A DNA stretch of 5,455 bases, taken from the NCBI GenBank assembly GCA_027347545.1, contig DAIEQT010000372.1:1-5455 (forward strand). Reading direction: 5' to 3'. Below the pieces are notes generated by a model. The model searched no databases. It saw only the letters and a program-made list of their open reading frames with translations, and was not told the origin of the DNA. Shown here piece by piece: positions 1-5,350 of the stretch (positions are counted from its first letter, which is position 1; each line of letters begins with the position of its first letter). Made by a program: the position numbers and the translations under genes. Source of the DNA: Ignavibacteria bacterium. Its GTDB lineage: Bacteria > Bacteroidota > Ignavibacteria > Ignavibacteriales > Melioribacteraceae.

Positions 1-32
1 ATTGTTTTGGCACTATTTAATCGAATATATAA

Positions 33-64
33 AGTCTGATTACGTAATGATACAGTATCAGACT
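33..64 (-). terminator. Possible terminator or operator: nested palindromes beyond the operon end
   Basis: AGTCTGAT (33-40) and ATCAGACT (57-64) form a perfect 8-bp inverted repeat around 16 bases. On the minus strand the stem is followed by TTTATATATT, a weak U-rich tail, about 45 bases after the adaptor stop codon. The interior is itself palindromic: ATTACGTAAT (39-48) and GATACAGTATC (49-59, odd centre). That arrangement suits a protein-binding site or a branched structure as well as a terminator. The stem is AT-rich and would be weak alone. Confidence 0.35.
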
Positions 65-70
65 AAAATG

Positions 71-97
71 AGTTCTTCAATTCACATTTAAAGAACT
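71..97 (-). terminator. Possible Rho-independent terminator after the adaptor gene
   Basis: AGTTCTT (71-77) pairs with AAGAACT (91-97), giving a 7-bp stem with a 13-base loop. It starts 11 bases after the adaptor stop codon on the minus strand and is followed by CATTTTAG, a short T-rich run. The position fits an operon end. The stem is short and the loop large, so termination may depend on this hairpin together with the one at 33-64. Confidence 0.35.
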
Positions 98-108
98 ACA
101 ACAAAGAA

Positions 109-1317
109 TCATTTGATGATTTTTACTTTCGCGTCATGAGCCAATGTGTATTGTCCTTCAACAATTACATTTTCACCAGGTTCAACACCGCTTAGTACTT
201 CGATAAACTCATCGTTCTGTTCACCCATTTCAATGTACTTCCATTTTGCAAGTCCATCTTCTACAACAAAAACCAACGGACGCTTATCTCTAACTAATAA
301 AGCTTCTTTTGGAATGAGAACGCGGTTCTGAAGATTGGTTGTTTCAATGTTTACCTTTACAAACATGCCGGGTTTCAATTTGTTTGATGCATTCTGAATT
401 TGAATTGTGACCTTGCATGTTTTTGTTTCTTTATCAATGTATGGACTAACATTTACAACTTTCCCTATGAATGCTTGCCCCGGGACAGATGGTATTTCAA
501 TCTTAGCACTACCGTTTATATTAATCCTGGTTACATCGCTTTCTAAAACACCTACATCAATCCTCAATGCTGAGTTATTAAATAGTTTACAAAGTTTTTG
601 TCCGGAGTTAATTCTTTGTCCTTTAACCAAATCAAAATCTCCGACTACACCATTAAAAGGAGCCATAATTTTTGTGTACTCAAAGTTAAGTTTAGCTCGT
701 TTGTAAGAATTGATTGCCGCTGTCAATCCACTTTTATTAAGTACAACTTCTTCCCTCTTAGCTCCGGAAAAGAGTAGTTTCATATCGAGTTCATCTCGTT
801 GTTCGTTGTATTTTTGTTCGTCTAACTTTCCAGCTTTATAGTTTGCTTCCAATCTATCAATCTGTTTTTGTATTTCAACTGCTTGCGGATTTTCAGTTTT
901 ATCGGCGGTCATCTCTTTCATCAAAAAACCGTATTCAATCCTTGCATCGGTAACTTTTGCTTTGGCATCAGTTAAGGCAAGTTCATATTCTCTATCATCC
1001 AGCCCAATTAGTAAATCTCCTTTGGTTACAGATTTACCTTCAAAGATGTTCAGATTATTTATTATACCGCTTACTTTTGCCGTAACTTCCAATTCCTCTG
1101 ATGCACGGACGATTCCATTCGCGTTTACATACAGAAGCAAATTTCCTTTGATAATTGGACTCGTTTGTACATCAAAAACAACTTCATCGAGTTTATCATA
1201 GTTTATGTTGGATTGATCTTCGACTTTATCGGTAGTATTGCCCGGAATAAAAGCCCAAAGCACCACTCCGGTTACAATCACAACAATTAGAATTACCATC
1301 CATGTTTTAATTTTCAT
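109..1317 (-). CDS. RND efflux periplasmic adaptor (membrane fusion protein)
   Basis: This 402-residue protein should bridge the inner-membrane RND permease and an outer-membrane channel. Residues 6-23 are a single hydrophobic segment near the N-terminus. No lipobox cysteine follows, so it is probably a signal anchor or uncleaved leader rather than a lipoprotein. The first half of the lipoyl/barrel-sandwich domain is around 65-108 (ANGIVRASEELEVTAKVSG, then EGKSVTKGDLL). An α-helical coiled-coil hairpin spans about 110-215, rich in K, E, D and Q. The second lipoyl half is at 214-246 (IMAPFNGVVGDF, VKGQRINSGQ). A β-barrel follows at about 250-325 (LKPGMFVKVNIE), then a membrane-proximal domain to the end (VLIPKEALL). 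Length and domain order are normal for the AcrA/MexA-like HlyD superfamily. The ATG is supported by GGAGG four bases upstream. It is the last gene of the unit and lies 36 bases after the GxxExxY gene. Substrate cannot be read from the sequence. Confidence 0.93.
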   Translation of the reverse strand: MKIKTWMVILIVVIVTGVVLWAFIPGNTTDKVEDQSNINYDKLDEVVFDVQTSPIIKGNLLLYVNANGIVRASEELEVTAKVSGIINNLNIFEGKSVTKGDLLIGLDDREYELALTDAKAKVTDARIEYGFLMKEMTADKTENPQAVEIQKQIDRLEANYKAGKLDEQKYNEQRDELDMKLLFSGAKREEVVLNKSGLTAAINSYKRAKLNFEYTKIMAPFNGVVGDFDLVKGQRINSGQKLCKLFNNSALRIDVGVLESDVTRININGSAKIEIPSVPGQAFIGKVVNVSPYIDKETKTCKVTIQIQNASNKLKPGMFVKVNIETTNLQNRVLIPKEALLVRDKRPLVFVVEDGLAKWKYIEMGEQNDEFIEVLSGVEPGENVIVEGQYTLAHDAKVKIIK

Positions 1318-1321
1318 TCGA

Positions 1322-1326
1322 CCTCC
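1322..1326 (-). promoter_or_regulatory. Ribosome binding site of the adaptor gene
   Basis: GGAGG on the minus strand lies four bases before the adaptor ATG (1315-1317). It is the only strong Shine-Dalgarno in the window: neither the permease nor the GxxExxY gene has one. The adaptor can therefore recruit ribosomes independently, whatever was inserted upstream. The site lies just outside the repeat arm that ends near 1340. Confidence 0.75.
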
Positions 1327-1338
1327 GAACTAATAGCA

Positions 1339-1373
1339 CACAGATTGAACAGATCAAACTGATCTAAACTGAT
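1339..1373. repeat. Left inverted arm flanking the GxxExxY gene (four CAGAT-like words)
   Basis: On the plus strand, CAGAT-like words start at 1341 (CAGAT), 1350 (CAGAT), 1359 (CTGAT) and 1369 (CTGAT), spaced 9, 9 and 10 bases. The arm faces inward and mirrors the right arm at 1751-1807. It overlaps the end of the GxxExxY gene: the TGA stop (1354-1356) and the last few codons (QFRSV) are written in it. The two arms could pair in RNA or single-stranded DNA and enclose the whole gene. Confidence 0.75.
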
Positions 1374-1752
1374 TTTTTAATCTATTTTCGTAAATCTGCC
1401 TTTTTATTTGTGCTGTTTTACCAAAATTTAATAATAGACCAACTTCAATTTCAGTAGCTTTCAAATAATTCAACAATTGAGCTTCATGTTCGGGAATTAA
1501 ACATTCAGCCGCTTTTAATTCAATTATTACTTTATCTTCTACAATTATATCAGCGAAGTATTCGCCAACTTTTTTCAACTTATAATAAACTTCAATCGGT
1601 TTCTGTTTGCAACAATTCATCCCGAATGAAGCTATTTCAATCATCATTGCATTTTCATATACCTTTTCTAAAAAGCCAAATCCAAGATCATTATAAACAT
1701 TATAGAAAGCTCTAATAATTCTATCGGTAATATCCTTATGTAAATATTCCAT
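1354..1752 (-). CDS. GxxExxY family protein, PD-(D/E)XK nuclease-like
   Basis: This 132-residue protein has the family signature G26-F-L-E29-K-V-Y32, inside NDLGFGFLEKVYENA. A PD-(D/E)XK nuclease-like core follows: D68 in the strand FADII, then E78-L-K80 in VIIELKA, then Q92 in HEAQLLNYL. Those residues are the expected metal-binding and catalytic set, so the fold looks intact. Length is about usual for the family. The biological role of these proteins is not established to my knowledge; a nuclease role is inferred from the fold. The gene sits 22 bases after the permease stop and 36 bases before the adaptor start, in the same direction, so it is probably co-transcribed, although it has no evident link to efflux. 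No Shine-Dalgarno is visible. The A and T of the start codon are the inner end of the right repeat arm and the stop lies in the left arm, which suggests gene and repeats moved as one unit. Confidence 0.9.
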   Translation of the reverse strand: MEYLHKDITDRIIRAFYNVYNDLGFGFLEKVYENAMMIEIASFGMNCCKQKPIEVYYKLKKVGEYFADIIVEDKVIIELKAAECLIPEHEAQLLNYLKATEIEVGLLLNFGKTAQIKRQIYENRLKNQFRSV

Positions 1753-1807
1753 CTGTTCTTATCTGTTTAATCTGTTAAACCTGCCCGTCCGGCAGGCGGG
1801 TCTGCGT
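1751..1807. repeat. Right inverted arm flanking the GxxExxY gene, interrupted
   Basis: Plus-strand ATCTG words (CAGAT on the minus strand) start at 1751, 1761 and 1770. A fourth, ATCTGCGT, is rebuilt by joining A1779 to TCTGCGT at 1801-1807 once the 21 bases at 1780-1800 are taken out. Spacing from the gene outward is then 10, 9 and 9, identical to the left arm. With the insert removed, the two 33-base arms match in inverted orientation at 26 positions. The permease stop codon (1775-1777) is inside this arm. Confidence 0.75.
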
Positions 1808-4800
1808 CCCATTTCTCTTCTCAAACTTTTTCTTAGAGAATCTTTCCGCATATGTATAAAGTACAGGTATTATAAGCAATGTTAAAAATGTTGATGAAAT
1901 TAATCCACCGCTAACCGCCAATGATAATGAAACACGAAGCTGTGTTGCGGCGCCAATGCCAATCATCATAGGAATCATACCAAAGATTACAGTAAAGCTA
2001 TTCATTACAATCGGTCTAAATCTATCTTTACCGGCGGCTACAATCGCATCGTGAATGGATAAACCTTCTTCCCTTTTCCTAATAATAAACTCTACTTTTA
2101 CAACAGCGTCATTATCAGCAATACCAACAAGAATAATTAAACCCATAAGGGAGATAACGCTAATGCTTTCACCAAAAACATAAAGCAAAAGAATACCGCC
2201 TATTAGTCCAAGCGGAACGGAAAATAATATTACAAATGGGAATACAAGCGATTCGAACTCCGACGCAAGCACCATGAACATTAATAATACCGAGATTATT
2301 AGAGCAATGTACAACGCTGAAAACGCGCTGTTAATCTCTTCGTTAACTCCGCCAACGGTTATTATTTCTTCTTGAGCTTTTGGAATACCGGAAATAACTT
2401 TTTCTATTTTCTTAATAACTTCATCCAGATCAGCATCCTCAAGCGAAGCATAAACGTAAAGCGTTCTAGATTGATCTTCGCGCCAGATTTCGTTGTAATT
2501 GAATCCGAATTGATAATCTACCAAATCCTTCAACTGTACTTTGGAATTTCCACTCTGGACATAATTTGAAAGTACTTTTTTAAGATCGTCTCTATTGCTC
2601 TCCGTCGTCCTTAGATTGATTCCAACCTTTTTATCAAAATCCGAGAAGTAAGTAGCAACATTACCTTTAACCAAATTAACAATCTGGTTTGCCGCTGTGC
2701 TGACATTAATCCCGGCAGCCAAACATTTTTCTCTGTTAATAGAGATTGTGTACTCCGGCGTTCCTCTTTCCAAGCCAATTCTTAATTCTTTAACTCCCTC
2801 AATCTTTGCTTTATTAATTTCTTTGACTACCGTTTCAGCTTTGTTAAATGCTTTGTCCAAATCTTTGTTCTTTATCTTAACCGCAATATCATTTTCCGAT
2901 GGATTAATAAGAAGTGAGTAGGAAGTTTTAATATCCTTGAAAGCATACTTGATTCCTTTAACAGAAGAAAAAGTTTTTCTCAAAGCGGAATGAACATCGT
3001 AGTAGTTTTCATACGAATCCAGTTTAACAACAAGATTTGTTTTGTTAACACTGATTTGTTCTTTGTTCATAAAATCAAATTCGTTAACGCGACCGATGTT
3101 GGAAACCACGGCTTTTACATGAGGAACAGCATGCACGGCTCTTTCAATTTTGGATGTTAATTCCGCGTTGCCTCTTAAAGATGTACCGGCCGGATATTCA
3201 AGATCAATAATAAATTCTTCTGCAGCTCCTTTGGGAATGAACTCTTTTTTCATGTCTATTGCAGCGAGAGCAGTTATAACAATTAGTCCGCCAGTAATTA
3301 GAAGAACCTTCTTTTTATTATTAAGAGACCATTCAAGAAGCAGTTCATACTTTTCAATAAGATACTCAAGGAATTTATCCGAGCGCTTAAAGAAGAATTC
3401 CAGTCTTGGTTTAAGCAGTTTGCCAATCTCCAGATAAACAATTGCAAAGAGATACACAAAAGATTTGAATACCAACTTAAAGGGGAATTTTATCCAGTAG
3501 TATATTTTTCTGAATAAACTCATTCTTTCCGGTTTCGTAATTTCCAGAAAGCCGCTAGAATATTTTGTTGGATTGCTAATTAGACGGAAGCTTTCTCTGC
3601 TATCGAGCATAGGGATTAGCGTAAGCGCTGTTATAACAGAAGTTGCTAATGAAAATGCAATTGCGAGCGATTCATCTCTAAAAAGTTCGCTGACAATTCC
3701 TTTGATAAATATTAAGGGAAGGAAAACCGCGATTGTTGTTAAGGTTGAAGCCACTATAGGCATCGCTACTTCTTTTGTTCCTTTAATTACAGCAAGCCGG
3801 TTATTTAAACCCATCTCGCGGTATCTGGTGTTATTCTCAATTACAATAATCGCGTTATCGAGAAGCATACCTACACCTACTGCAAGTCCGCCAAGAGAAA
3901 TGATATTAAAGTTAATATCGAAAAGGTAAAGAAGAAGTATCGTTATTATTAACGATGCCGGAATTGTTACACCAATTATTAGAATATGCCTAATGTTTGC
4001 AAGAAAAAAGAAAAGCACAATAACTGCGAGTATTCCACCGTAATAAATTTCTTGCTTTACGTTGCTAATCGCGTTTTCAATAAAGCCAGATTGATCGCTT
4101 ACAATTAACAGACTATAATCGGGATAATCTTTTTTTAATGATGAGATTGTTTCTTTAATTGCTTTGGATATTGTAACTGTGTTTGCATCAGGCTGTTTAT
4201 AAATAAGAATACCAACGCTTTCATTTCCGTTAAAGCGAGTTAGGCCTTCCCGTTCTTTGAAGTTCTCGACTACTTCCGCTATGTCCTCAACTAAAATTGT
4301 GCTGCCGTTACTATTCTTTTTTACAACTGTTCTTTTAATATCATCTACAGTTTTGTACTCGCCTAGTGTTCTTAATGAATAGCGGAATAATCCCTTCATT
4401 ATTGAACCGGCGGGCATGTTTAGGTTTGCGCCTTTTAACGCGTTTGTTACTTCATCAAAAGTTAGATTTAGAGAATTTAGTTTCACCGGGTCGGCTTTGA
4501 TTAATATTTCCCTTTCTAATCCGCCGGTTATTATTGCTTGAGCAACACCTTCTATCTGCTCAAGCCGCCGCTTAAAAACTACTCTTCCGGCTTCTTTTAA
4601 TGTGATGAGTTTCTCGATGTCAGCTGGATCGGAAGAATGATCAACATACTTGATGCTGGATTCTGGATACTGGATATTAGTTACTGGATGCTGGATGCTT
4701 GATGCTGGATTTGTTTTCTCTGGTTTTCCGTTTTCCGTTTTTCGTTTTCCGTTTTTCGCAGTAGTTAACACGAGAGTAAGAATAGGTGAGGATGATGGAT

Positions 4801-5182
4801 CCGAGCGAATGATTGTTGGTCTGCCGGCTTCTTTGGGTAAAGCAAAGCTCATGTTGTCTAGCTTTTCTCTTAGCGAAAGCAGCGCAAACTTCATGTCCGT
4901 TCCCCAAACAAAATCTACGGAAATAACAGAAACGCCCTCTTTAGAAACCGAAGTTACTTTCTTTACACCGGTTACCGTACCTACAGCGCTTTCAAGCGGT
5001 TCGGTTATCTGCTTTTCTACTTCTTCCGGCATTGCGTTCGGATAGGTAGTCTGAATCATCAAATGTGGGAGATTAACGTTTGGTAGTAAGTTTACACCAA
5101 GATTGCTAAAAGCAAAAATGCCAAGTAGTGAAACAGCAATAAAGATTACTGTTATTGTTATTGGGCGGCGGATAGATATCAT
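1775..5182 (-). CDS. RND-superfamily efflux permease (AcrB-like), with repeat-derived insertions
   Basis: This is a proton-driven inner-membrane exporter of 1135 residues; the family is usually about 1,020-1,050. TM1 is at 10-28. A first periplasmic porter region runs about 30-375, with TM2-TM6 at about 379-525. A cytoplasmic linker follows (526-622), then TM7 at 625-642, a second porter region at 643-950, and TM8-TM12 at about 952-1112. The TM4 motif GMLLDNAIIVIEN keeps one acidic residue (D442) and has N443 where AcrB has its second Asp. TM10 reads GIADNDAVVKVEF, without the usual AcrB lysine position but with K1029. Residues 143-177 (KNGKRKTENGKP to QYPESSIK) are encoded by heptamer repeats, and the C-terminal TRLPDGQV by a palindromic repeat. 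The TM6-TM7 linker is long and holds an extra hydrophobic stretch at 568-590. The ATG at 5180-5182 is chosen because an in-frame TAA lies two codons upstream and ISIRRPIT is a typical RND start. No Shine-Dalgarno is seen. Transported substrate is unknown; drug-type rather than metal-type is only a guess. Confidence 0.93.
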   Translation of the reverse strand: MISIRRPITITVIFIAVSLLGIFAFSNLGVNLLPNVNLPHLMIQTTYPNAMPEEVEKQITEPLESAVGTVTGVKKVTSVSKEGVSVISVDFVWGTDMKFALLSLREKLDNMSFALPKEAGRPTIIRSDPSSSPILTLVLTTAKNGKRKTENGKPEKTNPASSIQHPVTNIQYPESSIKYVDHSSDPADIEKLITLKEAGRVVFKRRLEQIEGVAQAIITGGLEREILIKADPVKLNSLNLTFDEVTNALKGANLNMPAGSIMKGLFRYSLRTLGEYKTVDDIKRTVVKKNSNGSTILVEDIAEVVENFKEREGLTRFNGNESVGILIYKQPDANTVTISKAIKETISSLKKDYPDYSLLIVSDQSGFIENAISNVKQEIYYGGILAVIVLFFFLANIRHILIIGVTIPASLIITILLLYLFDINFNIISLGGLAVGVGMLLDNAIIVIENNTRYREMGLNNRLAVIKGTKEVAMPIVASTLTTIAVFLPLIFIKGIVSELFRDESLAIAFSLATSVITALTLIPMLDSRESFRLISNPTKYSSGFLEITKPERMSLFRKIYYWIKFPFKLVFKSFVYLFAIVYLEIGKLLKPRLEFFFKRSDKFLEYLIEKYELLLEWSLNNKKKVLLITGGLIVITALAAIDMKKEFIPKGAAEEFIIDLEYPAGTSLRGNAELTSKIERAVHAVPHVKAVVSNIGRVNEFDFMNKEQISVNKTNLVVKLDSYENYYDVHSALRKTFSSVKGIKYAFKDIKTSYSLLINPSENDIAVKIKNKDLDKAFNKAETVVKEINKAKIEGVKELRIGLERGTPEYTISINREKCLAAGINVSTAANQIVNLVKGNVATYFSDFDKKVGINLRTTESNRDDLKKVLSNYVQSGNSKVQLKDLVDYQFGFNYNEIWREDQSRTLYVYASLEDADLDEVIKKIEKVISGIPKAQEEIITVGGVNEEINSAFSALYIALIISVLLMFMVLASEFESLVFPFVILFSVPLGLIGGILLLYVFGESISVISLMGLIILVGIADNDAVVKVEFIIRKREEGLSIHDAIVAAGKDRFRPIVMNSFTVIFGMIPMMIGIGAATQLRVSLSLAVSGGLISSTFLTLLIIPVLYTYAERFSKKKFEKRNGTQTRLPDGQV
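1780..1800. repeat. 21-base GC-rich palindromic repeat (encodes RLPDGQ)
   Basis: CCTGCC (1780-1785) pairs with GGCAGG (1791-1796) around a 5-base loop; CCCG (1784-1787) can alternatively pair with CGGG (1797-1800). It is strikingly GC-rich against its surroundings. Read on the minus strand it gives the permease tail TRLPDGQV. Being 21 bases long it keeps the reading frame. Removing it restores the ninth-base rhythm of the flanking arm, so it looks like a discrete insertion. I recall similar palindromes scattered through several bacterial genomes, but cannot check that here. Confidence 0.7.
4652..4710. repeat. Degenerate TGGATGC heptamer array inside the permease gene
   Basis: On the plus strand, heptamers of the type TGGATGC, TGGATAC, TGGATTC and TTGATGC follow one another, with one irregular spot (TGGATATTAGTTAC, 14 bases). 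The minus-strand reading gives SSIQHP, VTNIQYP and ESSIK, itself a loose peptide repeat. It falls in the first porter domain of the permease at about residues 159-177, where relatives have no such sequence. Simple heptamer DNA like this is typical of intergenic low-complexity repeats. Confidence 0.8.
4721..4758. repeat. GTTTTCC heptamer array inside the permease gene
   Basis: Five consecutive heptamers, alternating GTTTTCC and GTTTTTC types, run from about 4723 to 4757. The minus strand gives KNGKRKTENGKP, a highly basic peptide at residues 143-154. It adjoins the TGGATGC array after a short TTGTTTTCTC link. Both arrays have a unit of seven, and the combined insertion of about 105 bases (15 heptamers, 35 codons) stays in frame. 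Confidence 0.8.
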
Positions 5183-5199
5183 ATATTAGTAATTTTTAT

Positions 5200-5307
5200 T
5201 TAAAGAAGATACTTTTCTTCATCAAACGGTTCTGCCTCTAGAGATAATAAGTCTGATTGTCGTCCTGAAAACACTATTTTCTTGTGTATATGTTTTAAAA
5301 ATATTTC
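5200..5307 (-). pseudogene. C-terminal remnant of an unidentified operon gene
   Basis: An open frame of 35 codons runs from just after a TAA at 5308-5310 to a TAA at 5200-5202, ending 17 bases before the permease ATG. The last part, FSGRQSDLLSLEAEPFDEEKYLL, looks like an ordinary charged protein C-terminus. The frame has no ATG; the only bacterial start is GTG at 5272-5274, without a Shine-Dalgarno. The spacing to the permease is what one expects of an upstream operon gene, so I read it as the tail of a gene whose main body was lost or displaced by the element to its right. It matches no family I recognise. It may also be a chance open frame. Confidence 0.35.
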
Positions 5308-5315
5308 TTACGCAA
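5285..5315 (-). promoter_or_regulatory. Weak candidate promoter for the efflux operon
   Basis: On the minus strand TTGCGT (5310-5315) and TATACA (5285-5290) resemble -35 and -10 boxes, but the 19-base spacing is long and both boxes deviate from consensus. It lies about 100 bases before the permease ATG, in the only gap large enough for an operon promoter inside the window. Bacteroidota-type TAnnTTTG boxes were looked for in the gap and none was convincing. Confidence 0.15.
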
Positions 5316-5323
5316 ATGAAGCT

Positions 5324-5343
5324 CCCCGCCGCAAGCAGCGGGG
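5324..5343 (-). terminator. Strong GC hairpin with CUUG loop after the truncated ORF
   Basis: On the minus strand CCCCGCTG and CGGCGGGG form an 8-bp stem with one G-U pair, closed by a CTTG tetraloop, seven bases after the stop codon of the right-edge ORF. No T-run follows (next bases AGCTTCATTT), so it is not a textbook Rho-independent terminator. It could be an mRNA-stabilising hairpin or a structural end of a mobile element. Its GC content contrasts sharply with the flanks. Confidence 0.55.
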
Positions 5344-5350
5344 TATCAAA

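Noticed and set aside
7..23. TTGGCAC resembling the -24 part of a sigma-54 promoter
   Set aside because: No GC doublet follows at the required ten-base distance, so the -12 element is missing.
69..92. Tiny plus-strand ORF starting ATGAGTTCTTC
   Set aside because: It has seven codons, no ribosome site, and lies inside a likely terminator hairpin.
1318..1353. A target-site duplication flanking the GxxExxY cassette
   Set aside because: I compared the bases outside both arms and found no convincing direct repeat, so the insertion mechanism stays open.
4650..4760. CRISPR array
   Set aside because: The units are seven bases and contiguous, with no spacers and no cas genes.
4677..4907. A minus-strand 76-residue open frame overlapping the permease
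   Set aside because: It is a shifted reading of the permease gene, kept open partly by the heptamer arrays. It has no ribosome site and its composition is not protein-like.
146..5045. Several plus-strand open frames of 60-130 codons (for example 3573-3929 and 4650-5045)
   Set aside because: All lie opposite well-supported minus-strand genes, show no domain I recognise and lack ribosome sites. They are antisense shadows.
32..5258. AAGTCTGATT occurs at both 32-41 and 5249-5258, as if long direct repeats framed the operon
   Set aside because: A ten-base match is expected by chance several times in a window this size, and the match does not extend.
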